This document shows, piece by piece, positions 16,823-25,551 of a stretch of 27,987 bases of DNA (within the stretch, counting starts at the first letter, position 1; each line of letters opens with the position of its first letter). The DNA is taken from contig JAPHRB010000115.1 in the NCBI GenBank assembly GCA_026197015.1, positions 1 to 27,987 of the forward strand, given 5' to 3'. The notes under the pieces were generated by a model, which was not told the origin of the DNA, did no database searches, and saw only the letters and a list, made by a program, of their open reading frames with translations. Source of the DNA: Gammaproteobacteria bacterium. Lineage in GTDB: Bacteria; Pseudomonadota; Gammaproteobacteria; SZUA-229. The translations under genes and the position numbers were made by a program.

Positions 16823-17380
16823 ATGAAAAAAATAATACTGACTTTATGGTTGACAGCAATAGCTAGTTTCATATCAATTAACGTAAATGCTGAGTTAATC
16901 GATAATGGTAAATTTACATCAGATTCGGAAACAGGTATTGACTGGTTAGACCTAACGGAAACCAGTGGTTTGTCATATGACTATGTGACTTCTCAGTTAG
17001 TGAGTGGTGGTAAATTTGAAGGCTGGTCTTTTGCGTCACGTGAGCAGATTAATACTTTTTTTTCTAATGCGGGTTTTCTTAAAAAACTTAAAACGAGTTC
17101 TAATATTGAACCAGTGTCCAGAATACTCAATCTGTGGGGTGTTATTATCTTGAGGATAGATAAAGAGACAGGTGACGGTAGTAAATTTATGTATGGTGAG
17201 CCCTATGTGATTGGGTCGCCCAGTAAAAATAATTATCGGGTCTATGTTGGTTATATTGGAAAAACAGGCGCACCAGGCAATGAACGTGGGCTCGTATTAC
17301 TCAACAACGTTAAGTCAAGTCTCTCGATAAAGGAGAGTAATAATAAAACTGGATCAGCTTTAATCCGTAGAGCAAATTAG
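16823..17380 (+). CDS. Secreted protein resembling the N-terminal domain of PEP-CTERM proteins, without the sorting tag
   Basis: A 185-residue protein with a signal peptide (about 1-23, cleaved after VNA). The following segment (DSETGIDWLDLTETSGLSYDYV, then a GGKFEGWSFASREQINTFF-type stretch) is the pattern I associate with a family of secreted proteins that usually end in a PEP-CTERM anchor. Here the chain stops after SALIRRAN, with no Pro-Glu-Pro motif, no C-terminal hydrophobic helix and no basic tail. It may therefore be soluble in the periplasm or released, or be a truncated member. A GGAGAG site precedes the ATG. It follows the 7TM gene by 94 bp and may be cotranscribed. No function is known. 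Confidence 0.75.
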   Translation: MKKIILTLWLTAIASFISINVNAELIDNGKFTSDSETGIDWLDLTETSGLSYDYVTSQLVSGGKFEGWSFASREQINTFFSNAGFLKKLKTSSNIEPVSRILNLWGVIILRIDKETGDGSKFMYGEPYVIGSPSKNNYRVYVGYIGKTGAPGNERGLVLLNNVKSSLSIKESNNKTGSALIRRAN

Positions 17381-17576
17381 TAGGCCATTCTTAATAAGTT
17401 AAAAAATAAGTTATTCTGCTTTAAAGTTCCATCGTTAATTTTATAATCACGTAGTAATTTTGCTTATTGCTGCATGTGTATTAGATTTTAGTATTTTAAT
17501 TATCAAGCGGTTTAGCTGCTTTTGTCAGCTTTAATCGATTATGTTTTTTATTTAATGATATGGGAGGAAACAGCAT

Positions 17577-18464
17577 ATGAAAAAAATTGATAACCCAAAA
17601 AATATGTTTCCAACTGCCGAAGAAGATGTTAGTGCTTCAAAATTGATGCCTGATACCCCTCAGACTCGATCAGAATCTTATCGTCTGGCTTATAGTGATG
17701 AAGATTTTTTACTCAGAGAAGAATTGCGCCCGGTACGCCTTCAGCTTGAACTACTCAAGCCTGAACTGTTACAGCAGGAAAATAATATTCTCTCGACAAT
17801 TGTTATTTTTGGAAGTGCTCGTATTCCTGATTCTGAAACGGCTGTTAAACGTTTAAAAAAAGCTGAAGCTCAGGCAGAGTCAGATATAACTAATGAAACA
17901 TTAGTTCGCAAGGTGAAAATTGCAAAATCTATCCTGGAAAAATCACGTTATTATGATGAAGCACGAGAACTGGCGCGATTAATTACTTTAAATTCACAGC
18001 AGGACGAGAAATGTGATCATGTGGTTATTACCGGAGGTGGACCGGGGATTATGGAAGCCGCAAACAGGGGTGCTAATGATGTCGGTGGTAAAAGTATAGG
18101 TTTAAATATTGTTCTGCCTTTTGAACAGCAGCCTAATCCATATGTTACACCTGAGCTGTGTTTTCAGTTTCATTATTTTGCAATTAGAAAAATGCACTTT
18201 CTTAAACGAGCACGTGCATTGATTGCCTGTCCTGGTGGTTTCGGAACATTAGATGAGTTATTTGAAACACTAACTTTAATTCAAACAAAAAAAATTAAAC
18301 CTCTACCCATATTGTTACTAGGTAGTGACTACTGGCGTCGGGTGATTAATTTTGATGTTTTAGTTGAAGAGGGTACTATAGATGAATCAGATCTGGAGAT
18401 TTTCGAGTATGTTGATTCTGCGGCGCAAGCCATGACGGCAATAAATGAATTTTATGATCTTTAG
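17577..18464 (+). CDS. LOG-family (TIGR00730-type) Rossmann-fold nucleotide phosphoribohydrolase-like protein
   Basis: A 295-residue protein whose C-terminal two-thirds is a LOG/lysine-decarboxylase-like Rossmann domain. The family motif PGGFGTLDE is at about 219-227, and ITGGGPGIMEAANRGA is at about 151-166, the nucleotide-binding and catalytic elements of cytokinin-activating LOG enzymes and of bacterial PpnN-type nucleosidases. The N-terminal 70 residues (rich in charged residues) and a helical insertion at about 85-140 are longer than in plant LOG. This points to the larger bacterial subfamily, whose substrate is not fixed. A strong GGGAGGAAA lies before the ATG. It is likely in the same direction as, but separated by 206 bp from, the metallo-hydrolase gene downstream. 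Confidence 0.88.
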   Translation: MKKIDNPKNMFPTAEEDVSASKLMPDTPQTRSESYRLAYSDEDFLLREELRPVRLQLELLKPELLQQENNILSTIVIFGSARIPDSETAVKRLKKAEAQAESDITNETLVRKVKIAKSILEKSRYYDEARELARLITLNSQQDEKCDHVVITGGGPGIMEAANRGANDVGGKSIGLNIVLPFEQQPNPYVTPELCFQFHYFAIRKMHFLKRARALIACPGGFGTLDELFETLTLIQTKKIKPLPILLLGSDYWRRVINFDVLVEEGTIDESDLEIFEYVDSAAQAMTAINEFYDL

Positions 18465-18670
18465 TATTTTGACTCCCATACAAAGGAGTGGTGTTCGTTT
18501 TGCGTATAGCGAAAGCAGTAAATAATAGATTTGATATTTTGAAGTTTTAACAGAACGTATATTTTTGTAAAGCTTGCGCCTGATCAAATATTACTATTGA
18601 TAAAAAGTACTAACAGGCACAACATGCGGGTAAGAATTAATTTAGCTAACTTTAATAGTGAGAAAATATA

Positions 18671-20071
18671 ATGGCAAGTCTAACGTTTTATGGTGCAATT
18701 AATGGTGTTACAGGATCCGCTTATTTACTTGAAACTGATACCGCTACTGTATTATTAGAATGTGGACTTTTTCAGGGAAGTCGCGAAGAAGAAAAGGGCA
18801 ATAAAGCTGAGTTTCCGTTTGATGTAAGCAAACTCGACGCGGTTATTATCTCTCATGCTCATCTGGATCATTCAGGAAGATTACCAAAACTGGTAGCAGA
18901 CGGTTACAGTGGGCCTTTGTACATGACAAACCCTACCTGTGAGTTATTAGTGATTATGCTCAAAGATGCTGCATCTCTTCAGGAGCGAGATGCAGAATGG
19001 GAAAACAAAAGACGTCGGCGTGCGGGAAAGAAACAGATTGAGCCGCTTTATACAATTGAAGATGTTGAAGCTACACTGGCTTTGTGTGATGGGTCTAGAT
19101 ATGGTCAACGCCGTGAAGTTGTTAGCGGTGTTGAAGTCTGCTTTCATGATGCAGGGCATATACTGGGTTCGTCTATCGTCGAACTATTTGTTAAAGAAGG
19201 TGGTGTCGAAAAGAAACTGGTGTTTTCAGGCGACCTTGGAAACAGTTGTGCCGCTCTGTTGCGTGACCCCGAAATTATTGAACAGGCCGATGTATTGTTA
19301 ATGGAAACGACTTATGGTGACCGTAATCATCGTCCGCTTGATCAAACTCTGGAAGAATTTGAGAATATAATAGAAGAAGCTTCTGAAAACGGCGGTAATA
19401 TTATGATCCCATCATTCGCTGTTGGAAGAACACAGGAAATTATTTTCCGACTTGGTGAGTTGTACCAGAAAGGCAAATTACGCCAGCAGGCTATATATCT
19501 TGATAGCCCCATGGCTATCGCAGTAACTGAGGTTTATCATCGTTATCAGAATATATTTAATGATGAAGATTCAGCTACAATGCAGCAAGGCAAATCGGGT
19601 AGCTTACATTCTTTTTTACCTGCACTGCGTTATTCAACCTCGACTGCCGAATCTATGGCACTTAATAAGATTGAATCTGGAGCTATTTTTATTGCCGGCA
19701 GTGGTATGTGTACTGGAGGCCGTATAAGGCACCACTTTAAACACAATTTATGGAAGCGTAATGCACATGTCATTATTGTTGGTTATCAGGCCAGGGGTAC
19801 ACCTGGCCGTGCTTTAGTGGATGGTGCTAAAACTTTTCGCATTGGTGGTGATGAGATTGCTGTTAAAGCTCAAATTCATACTTTGGGTGGCTTCTCTGCA
19901 CATGCTAGTCAATCACAGTTGGTTGACTGGTTGAAAAACTTTACAAAACCTCATCCCCGGCTTTATCTGGTACATGGTGAAGCTGAAACAAAAGAAGTTT
20001 TTAAAGAGCATTTGTTTCATGAAGGATGGTCTGCAGAAATTCCAGGTTATGGCGAACGAATAACTTTTTAA
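18671..20071 (+). CDS. Metallo-beta-lactamase/beta-CASP RNA-processing hydrolase
   Basis: A 466-residue cytoplasmic zinc hydrolase of the MBL-fold, beta-CASP, RNA-specificity group (CPSF/YSH1-like). Metal ligands visible in order are HAHLDH at 62-67, the histidine in DAGHILGS at 163, and the aspartate in FSGDLG at 188. The beta-CASP insert runs from about 212 (ETTYGDRNH) and contains the family PSFAVGRTQEI and SGMCTGGRIRHH segments. The RNA-specificity C-terminal part has QIHTLGGFSAHA (about 401-412) and HGEAE (435-439). It likely cleaves RNA endo- or exonucleolytically; the target is unknown. It stands alone after the LOG gene, with an AT-rich terminator-like hairpin immediately after its stop. 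Confidence 0.92.
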   Translation: MASLTFYGAINGVTGSAYLLETDTATVLLECGLFQGSREEEKGNKAEFPFDVSKLDAVIISHAHLDHSGRLPKLVADGYSGPLYMTNPTCELLVIMLKDAASLQERDAEWENKRRRRAGKKQIEPLYTIEDVEATLALCDGSRYGQRREVVSGVEVCFHDAGHILGSSIVELFVKEGGVEKKLVFSGDLGNSCAALLRDPEIIEQADVLLMETTYGDRNHRPLDQTLEEFENIIEEASENGGNIMIPSFAVGRTQEIIFRLGELYQKGKLRQQAIYLDSPMAIAVTEVYHRYQNIFNDEDSATMQQGKSGSLHSFLPALRYSTSTAESMALNKIESGAIFIAGSGMCTGGRIRHHFKHNLWKRNAHVIIVGYQARGTPGRALVDGAKTFRIGGDEIAVKAQIHTLGGFSAHASQSQLVDWLKNFTKPHPRLYLVHGEAETKEVFKEHLFHEGWSAEIPGYGERITF

Positions 20072-20072
20072 G

Positions 20073-20103
20073 AATAGTATTATGAATTAATAATATTATT
20101 TTT
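20073..20103 (+). terminator. AT-rich hairpin, possible terminator of the metallo-hydrolase gene
   Basis: Two bases after the stop codon, AATAGTATTAT (20073-20083) can pair with ATAATATTATT (20090-20100), ten Watson-Crick pairs and one G-U, around a six-base loop, followed by TTT. The stem is all A-T apart from one wobble, so it is weaker than a normal intrinsic terminator, but its position fits. Confidence 0.4.
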
Positions 20104-20149
20104 AAAATATTAAAGCCTTGTTACATAAAAAAATTATAAATACAAAAGG

Positions 20150-20430
20150 TAACAGGTTTTATGTTTAGTGGTTTTTTAGGTGATGGCGGTAGCAGTTCAG
20201 ACTACGAATGACATTAATGAAATCTTTAACAGCGTACATGAAGTGCTTCACCTGCTTTATATAACAACATGGGAATAGCATATTTTACGGCGTTTTGCCT
20301 TACGCAAGTTTCACATAACATGATTAAAGAGTAACAGGCACATCAAATTCCCTGCTTAATTTATTTGTTCTTTTCTTCATATGTTTGAGAGAGCTAGAAT
20401 ATGTAACGGCTGGCGGCAGGTTTTTAGTAA
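20150..20430 (-). pseudogene. Decayed fragment of an aspartoacylase/desuccinylase-like gene
   Basis: The minus strand here aligns to residues ~148-250 of the intact aspartoacylase-like protein at 6171-7223. Fragments read IPMLLYKAGEAL against the intact IPMLLYEAGEAL, REFDVPV against RAFDAPV, and AVKDFINVIRSL against AGVKGIVNVMRTL. In the best block (20240-20280 against 6608-6648), 36 of 41 bases agree in my hand alignment. The fragments lie in different frames. There is a stop just after VPVTL, and about 20 bp is deleted between AGEAL and AVKDF. The glutamate of the catalytic YEAGE is a lysine. The 5' and 3' ends of the gene are not recognisable, so only an internal third survives. Confidence 0.85.
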
Positions 20431-20494
20431 AGGTTTTCATCTGTTTTCTAGTTATTTTTAAACAAAAATGAAACAACAGTCGAGGTTTAATATT

Positions 20495-20764
20495 ATGGGT
20501 TTAGTTAAAAGATTAGTAATGGATGTGCTTAAACCTCATCAGCCGGGTTTTATAGAATTTTCACAGGCCATCGCCAAAGTAGGTGTTGATTATAAGGTGC
20601 GATTAACGCTTATTGAGATGGATGAAAGTACTGAGACTTTAGAAGTTGTGGTTGAAGGTAATGATATAGATTTTGCCGCGATTAAATCTACTATAAGTGA
20701 TATGGGCGGTTCACTGCATAGTGTTGATGAAGTAGAAGTACATAGTGAGGTCGATGCTGGTTAG
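20495..20764 (+). CDS. DUF211-family small protein
   Basis: An 89-residue protein matching DUF211 along its whole length: LVKRLVMDVLKPHQPGFIEF at the start, LTLIEMDESTETLEVVVEGNDIDF in the middle and ISDMGGSLHSVDEVEV at the end, a ferredoxin-like alpha/beta fold known mainly from archaea. The ATG at 20495 is preferred over one at 20468: GAGG lies nine bases upstream, and known members begin at this point. It is first in a tight run (5 bp to the VIT-like gene, then 1 bp to the Ca2+-ATPase). The acidic C-terminus (SVDEVEVHSEVDAG) and the neighbours suggest a metal-related role, but no function is established. Confidence 0.88.
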   Translation: MGLVKRLVMDVLKPHQPGFIEFSQAIAKVGVDYKVRLTLIEMDESTETLEVVVEGNDIDFAAIKSTISDMGGSLHSVDEVEVHSEVDAG

Positions 20765-20769
20765 ATTTT

Positions 20770-21354
20770 ATGGGTTTATTAAATCAGATAAAACTTCTAC
20801 TGCGTGTCACTCACACCCATGATATTGCTCGGCGTTATTTTGTGGTTAACGGCTTTGATGGTGCGCTCACTATGCTGGGCCTTATTATCGGCTTTATTGT
20901 TAGTGCCCCCGTTGACTTATCTCTGGTTTTAAATGCCTGTCTGGGTGCGGCCATTGCACTGGGCATGAGTGGGGTAAGCAGTGCTTACGTTAGTGAATCT
21001 GCTGAAAGACGACGTGCACTGGGAAAACTTGAACAAGCGATGAGTACTGATCTTCAGCAGAGTGTGCATGGTGATGCAGCTCGCTGGATGCCATTTTTGA
21101 TTGCACTGGTTAATGGCTCAGCGCCACTTACTATTTCACTTTTAATTTTAACACCATTATGGTTATCAATTGCCGGTGTCTCTTTACCAGTGTCACCACT
21201 TTATGCAGCCATCATGGTTGCCTTGTTGCTTGTCTTTATGCTGGGTGTTCTTCTTGGCCGCATTGCGGGTGTTTCATTATTGCGCAGTGGTATTCAGACT
21301 TTATCGGTAGCAGTACTTACCGCAGCGTTTATTTATCTGTTTGCGGAGTACTAA
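20770..21354 (+). CDS. VIT1/CCC1-type small membrane transporter
   Basis: A 194-residue membrane protein with about five helices. The first helix begins RRYFVVNGFDGALTMLGLIIGF, the recognisable NG-x-DG motif of the vacuolar iron transporter family, whose members move Fe2+, Mn2+ or other divalent cations across membranes. The cytoplasmic stretch between helices 2 and 3 is only about 40 residues (ESAERRRALGKLEQAM), so the metal-binding domain with repeated glutamates found in long VIT1 proteins is reduced or missing. The transported ion cannot be read from the sequence. It is the middle gene of the DUF211-VIT-ATPase run and ends one base before the ATPase start codon. Confidence 0.85.
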   Translation: MGLLNQIKLLLRVTHTHDIARRYFVVNGFDGALTMLGLIIGFIVSAPVDLSLVLNACLGAAIALGMSGVSSAYVSESAERRRALGKLEQAMSTDLQQSVHGDAARWMPFLIALVNGSAPLTISLLILTPLWLSIAGVSLPVSPLYAAIMVALLLVFMLGVLLGRIAGVSLLRSGIQTLSVAVLTAAFIYLFAEY

Positions 21355-21355
21355 A

Positions 21356-23980
21356 ATGTCACAGCCAGTCTGGTATAAAATTGAGTCTGCAAAAGTCTTG
21401 CAGCATCTAGAGTCTTCGAGCACTGGTCTGAGCAACGCAGATGCGCAAAAACGTTTAACTGAGCATGGTCCGAATGCGATTCCCGAAAAACGACGTCGTT
21501 CTCTGTTGTTTATATTACTGGGTCAGTTTTCCGACTTTATGATCGTGGTGTTGTTGATGGCGGCACTGATTTCCGGTTTCATCGGAGAACCTCAGGATAC
21601 GATCGCCATTTTAGTCATCGTCTTGCTCAACGCCATCATCGGTACGGTACAGGAATTCAGAGCAGAACGTGCAGTGGCAGCCTTACGTAAAATGGCTGCA
21701 CCAGAGGCTCATGTGTTACGTGATGGTGAGGCGGTTACCCTGGCGGCAACCGAACTGGTGCCCGGTGATGTGGTTTTGCTGGAAGCAGGCAATGTTGTAC
21801 CTGCTGATCTACGTTTGCTGGAAGAGGAGCAAATGCTGGTTGATGAATCCGCGCTCACCGGTGAATCTCATGCTGTTGAAAAGCAATCGGCATGCCTGGG
21901 CGAAATGGATCTGCCAATAGGTGATCGTCAGAATCTTGTATTCAAGAGTAGCCTGGTGACTCGTGGACGTTGTAAAGGTGTTGTGGTGGCAACTGGTCTT
22001 GAAACCGAAATAGGCCGCATTGCCGAGTTGTTACAGGGTGAGAGCATTGTTAAAACTCCCTTGCAGGTGCGACTAGCTCGCTTTAGTCGTTATCTTGCCC
22101 TGGCCGTGCTGGCCATTTGTGTAGTGGTGTTTGTCGCCGGATTATTACAGGACCAGCCTGTTATGCTGATGTTTTTAACGGCTGTTAGTCTGGCGGTTGC
22201 CGCTATACCAGAAGCGCTACCGGCTGTAGTAACAATATCACTTGCTCTCGGGGCACGTAATTTAATACGACACAATGCACTGGTGCGCAATTTGCCGGCG
22301 GTGGAGACGCTTGGTTCTGTTACTTATATTTGTACTGATAAAACTGGAACCCTGACGCAAAACCAGATGAGCGTTGAACTGTTCTTTGTCGCTGGCAGGC
22401 GAGAGGACTCGTTGGCCGAAACACAGGGTGATGGCGTGCTGGCTGAACTGGGCCAGGCCCTGGCGTTGAATAACGATGTCACGGAAAAGGATGGCCAACC
22501 TGCCGGTGAGCCAACCGAGCTGGCGTTGTTTGAATCTGCTCAAAAGGCTGGTTTTGATAAGTTAACGCTGGAACAGGATAAACCGCGTCTGGCAGTTATC
22601 CCATTTGACAGCGAACGCAAGCAGATGACCACGTTGCACCGCTCGCCAGAAGGTGTTGTCGGTTATGTAAAAGGCGCACCAGAGAGGGTGCTGGCTCAAT
22701 GCACCAGTGCATTAGGCCATGATGGGCCAATTTTATTTGAGCCGGAAGTTGTGCTAGCTGAAGTGGAACGTTTAGCCATTGAAGGTTACCGGGTACTGGC
22801 CTACGCAAAGTGTGAATTGAAAGCATTACCAGACCCGATAGAAGCAGCAACGATTGAGCAGAATTTGGTGTTTCTGGGGTTAGTTGCATTAATTGATCCA
22901 CCAAGGCCCGAAGTGCCACAGGCGGTGGCAGACTGTCTGCAAGCGGGTATTACCCCGGTGATGATTACGGGAGATCACCCGGGAACTGCCATGGCCATTG
23001 CTCGACGGCTGGGTATTACAGATGATGATCAGGCCGCACTAACCGGTAAAGAGCTGGCAAAACTCTCCGATGAAAAATTCACTCATTTAGTTGAATCTAT
23101 ACGGGTTTATGCACGTGTCACGCCAGAGCAGAAACTACGCATTGTTAAAGCCTTACAGGCAAACGGAGAATTTGTTGCCATGACCGGCGATGGGGTGAAT
23201 GATGCCCCGGCGTTAAAGCGGGCAGGTATCGGTGTGGCGATGGGACAAAAAGGTACCGATGTGGCGCGTGAAGCATCAGATATGGTGTTGCTTGATGATA
23301 ATTTTGCCACCATTGTTCATGCGGTGCGGGCCGGTCGGCGTATTTTCGACAACATTCGAAAATTTATTAAATACACCATGAGTTCAAATTCAGGAGAAAT
23401 ATGGACCTTGTTTTTTGCGCCATTTCTAGGCCTTCCCATACCCCTGTTACCCATTCATATATTATGGATTAACCTGGTTACCGATGGTTTACCAGGTCTG
23501 GCCCTGACTGCGGAACCTGCCGAGCCAGGCATTATGAATCGTTCACCCCGTCCGCCTGAAGAAAATATATTCGCGCATGGCATGTGGCAACATATCATCT
23601 GGGTGGGTCTGTTTATTGGTGGAGTTTCCATTGCGGTCATGGCATGGGCTATTTCCCGTGAAGTAGCCTACTGGCAAACCATGGTATTTACGGTATTGAC
23701 CGTATCACAGTTGTTTCACTCATTAGCTGTTCGTAGTGAAAGTGCATCGTTGTTTCATATCGGTCTTTTCAGTAATTTACCAATGCTGGGTGCGGTTATA
23801 CTGACACTGTTATTGCAGATGCTGGTAATTTATACACCGGCATTAAATACTATTTTTTATACCCAGCCGTTACCGATGTTTGACCTGGTTGTTTGCCTGG
23901 CATTATCTTCACTGGTTCTGTTTGCAGTTGAGATAGAAAAATGGCTGATGCGCCATGGCATTATTTATAACAACAGTTAA
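21356..23980 (+). CDS. P-type (P2-class) Ca2+-transporting ATPase
   Basis: An 874-residue cation pump of the SERCA/PMCA/PacL class. It has the N-terminal cation_ATPase_N domain (about 5-75), TGES of the actuator (168-171), the Ca2+-site PEALP in M4 (about 285-289) and the phosphorylated aspartate in DKTGTLTQNQ (328-337). Further on come KGAPERV, TGDHPGTA and MTGDGVNDAPALKRA. In M5, SNSGE, and in M6, NLVTDGLP, keep the Asn, Glu and Asp residues that bind Ca2+ in SERCA. I prefer the ATG at 21356 with GGAG seven bases upstream, rather than a TTG at 21341 that would overlap the preceding gene. It starts one base after the VIT-like gene, so the three genes form an operon. Confidence 0.93.
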   Translation: MSQPVWYKIESAKVLQHLESSSTGLSNADAQKRLTEHGPNAIPEKRRRSLLFILLGQFSDFMIVVLLMAALISGFIGEPQDTIAILVIVLLNAIIGTVQEFRAERAVAALRKMAAPEAHVLRDGEAVTLAATELVPGDVVLLEAGNVVPADLRLLEEEQMLVDESALTGESHAVEKQSACLGEMDLPIGDRQNLVFKSSLVTRGRCKGVVVATGLETEIGRIAELLQGESIVKTPLQVRLARFSRYLALAVLAICVVVFVAGLLQDQPVMLMFLTAVSLAVAAIPEALPAVVTISLALGARNLIRHNALVRNLPAVETLGSVTYICTDKTGTLTQNQMSVELFFVAGRREDSLAETQGDGVLAELGQALALNNDVTEKDGQPAGEPTELALFESAQKAGFDKLTLEQDKPRLAVIPFDSERKQMTTLHRSPEGVVGYVKGAPERVLAQCTSALGHDGPILFEPEVVLAEVERLAIEGYRVLAYAKCELKALPDPIEAATIEQNLVFLGLVALIDPPRPEVPQAVADCLQAGITPVMITGDHPGTAMAIARRLGITDDDQAALTGKELAKLSDEKFTHLVESIRVYARVTPEQKLRIVKALQANGEFVAMTGDGVNDAPALKRAGIGVAMGQKGTDVAREASDMVLLDDNFATIVHAVRAGRRIFDNIRKFIKYTMSSNSGEIWTLFFAPFLGLPIPLLPIHILWINLVTDGLPGLALTAEPAEPGIMNRSPRPPEENIFAHGMWQHIIWVGLFIGGVSIAVMAWAISREVAYWQTMVFTVLTVSQLFHSLAVRSESASLFHIGLFSNLPMLGAVILTLLLQMLVIYTPALNTIFYTQPLPMFDLVVCLALSSLVLFAVEIEKWLMRHGIIYNNS

Positions 23981-24169
23981 TTTATAGTGTTTAAGGCAAT
24001 ACTTTAAATTGCAGATTTAATAAATAATTAACGCAATATTTTTGTTAAGCCAGTAGTGAATTAAACATGATTTAGTGTGCCTTAACGAAACTGGCAAACA
24101 ATTACCGAAGGCGCTAAATTCTTACATTATAGATACGTGGCCAGGCATTTTTTTATAAAAGGAATCTGG
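23981..24169. other. Spacer between the Ca2+-ATPase operon and the CNNM pair
   Basis: This 189 bp AT-rich spacer holds several weak inverted repeats, for example TTAAC/GTTAA at 24028-24032 and 24044-24048. None is followed by a T run on the plus strand that would make a convincing terminator, so read-through from the ATPase gene is possible. It probably carries the promoter of the CNNM pair. Confidence 0.35.
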
Positions 24170-25534
24170 ATGGACTTAAGTACTATCTTTGATATTGATC
24201 CGCAACGGCTTCTGCAGACGGATATGGTAATTCGTTTTAGTTTGCAAATATTTTTACTGATGGGCTCGGCATTTTTCTCCAGCTCGGAGACCGCACTATT
24301 TTCGTTGTCTCGTCTTGATCTGCAACAGATGAGACGAGATCATAATCCTCGCTTTGCTCTATTGCATTCATTACTGGAACGACCTCGACAGTTGATTATT
24401 TCCATTCTCTGCGGCAACGAAATCATTAATGTTGCGGCTACGGCTAATATGGCTGGCATCATGGTGGCGCTTTACGGAGCGGAGCAGGGAGGGGTGTTAA
24501 GCGTATTGGTGATGGTGCCGTTACTTTTGCTTTTTGGAGAAGTAACTCCTAAGACGATTGCGGTTTCTGACCCGGTGAAGATCAGTACGCAGGTCATTGC
24601 ATTACCGTTGAGTATCTGGGTAAAACTCATCACACCCTTTCGTTGGGTTATTCGCCTGGTCGCAGACCGGGTAACCACCTGGATTGTAGGCGAGGAAACT
24701 TCGCCAGAAAATATACTTCAGGTCGATGAATTTCGCACTCTGGTGGACGAAGTGGTTAAGGGGGGAGAGCTTAGCGTGAGTGAGCGTTCGCTAATTTACA
24801 ATTTACTTGAGGCAGGCACTACCGAAGTAATTGAAATCATGATCCCTCGTACACAAACCGCTTTTATTGATGCACAGACACCTGTAGCAGAAATAGTTGA
24901 ACAGGTTCGAGTCTTGCGTTACACACGGCTACCGGTTTTTAGTGAGACTCGCGATAACCTGGTGGGGTTTATTCATGCTGAGGAAATTCTCCAGCGAGTG
25001 CTGGATGATACCGATTTCAGTTCCCTCAAAATCGAGGATATTCTGCAACCACCCGTCATTGTGCCACCGACTAAAAAGGTGGATGAGATGTTTGATTTCT
25101 TCCTTGAACACAAGGTTCAGGCGGCTGCAATATTGAATGAATTTGGCGGTATTGATGGCCTGGTTACCTTAAAAAGTGTACTCAGCTTTGTATTTGGAAA
25201 GATCACGCCTGAGACGACAGATCATCTTGCTTATACTCAGTTAGCGAATAACATATTTGAAGTAGCCGGTGATATGAAGCTGACTGACTTTGAAAAGCTG
25301 ACTAATTTCGGCCTGAATGATCACAGGATGACCACCATTGGAGGTGTGACTCTGAGGCTGCTGGATCGATTGCCCCAGACTGGTGATGAAATCACTATTG
25401 AGGGTGTGATGTTGACTGTGCTTGAAATGAAAGGTCACCGGATTGCAAGATTGCGTGTCAGCAAAGGTGGCGAGCCAGTAGAGTCGCCAGTGTCTCAAAA
25501 AACCGTCATTGTTGAAGACATAGATAACAACTAA
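24170..25534 (+). CDS. CNNM/CorC-type hemolysin-family protein (DUF21, CBS pair, CorC_HlyC)
   Basis: A 454-residue protein with the layout of bacterial CNNM proteins (YfjD, YtfL and CorB/CorC relatives), which take part in Mg2+ and Co2+ homeostasis. The DUF21 membrane domain is at about 15-190, with FFSSSETALFSLSRLDLQQM and LFGEVTPKTIAV as its hallmark segments. A CBS pair follows at about 205-330 (IMIPRTQTAFID; LNEFGGIDGLVTLKSVL) and the CorC_HlyC domain is at about 345-430. I prefer the ATG at 24170, with AGGAA just upstream, to the GTG at 24137 used by the longest frame. It is 17 bp ahead of a second CNNM gene. Confidence 0.92.
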   Translation: MDLSTIFDIDPQRLLQTDMVIRFSLQIFLLMGSAFFSSSETALFSLSRLDLQQMRRDHNPRFALLHSLLERPRQLIISILCGNEIINVAATANMAGIMVALYGAEQGGVLSVLVMVPLLLLFGEVTPKTIAVSDPVKISTQVIALPLSIWVKLITPFRWVIRLVADRVTTWIVGEETSPENILQVDEFRTLVDEVVKGGELSVSERSLIYNLLEAGTTEVIEIMIPRTQTAFIDAQTPVAEIVEQVRVLRYTRLPVFSETRDNLVGFIHAEEILQRVLDDTDFSSLKIEDILQPPVIVPPTKKVDEMFDFFLEHKVQAAAILNEFGGIDGLVTLKSVLSFVFGKITPETTDHLAYTQLANNIFEVAGDMKLTDFEKLTNFGLNDHRMTTIGGVTLRLLDRLPQTGDEITIEGVMLTVLEMKGHRIARLRVSKGGEPVESPVSQKTVIVEDIDNN

Positions 25535-25551
25535 TTTTCGGAGAACAGGTT

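Noticed and set aside
18473..18514. Inverted repeats after the LOG gene (ACTCC/GGAGT and TTTTGC/GCGAAA) as an intrinsic terminator
   Set aside because: The stems are only five to six base pairs and neither is followed by a T run.
20468..20494. ATG start extending the DUF211 protein by nine residues
   Set aside because: No ribosome binding site precedes it, whereas GAGG precedes the ATG at 20495, where family members begin.
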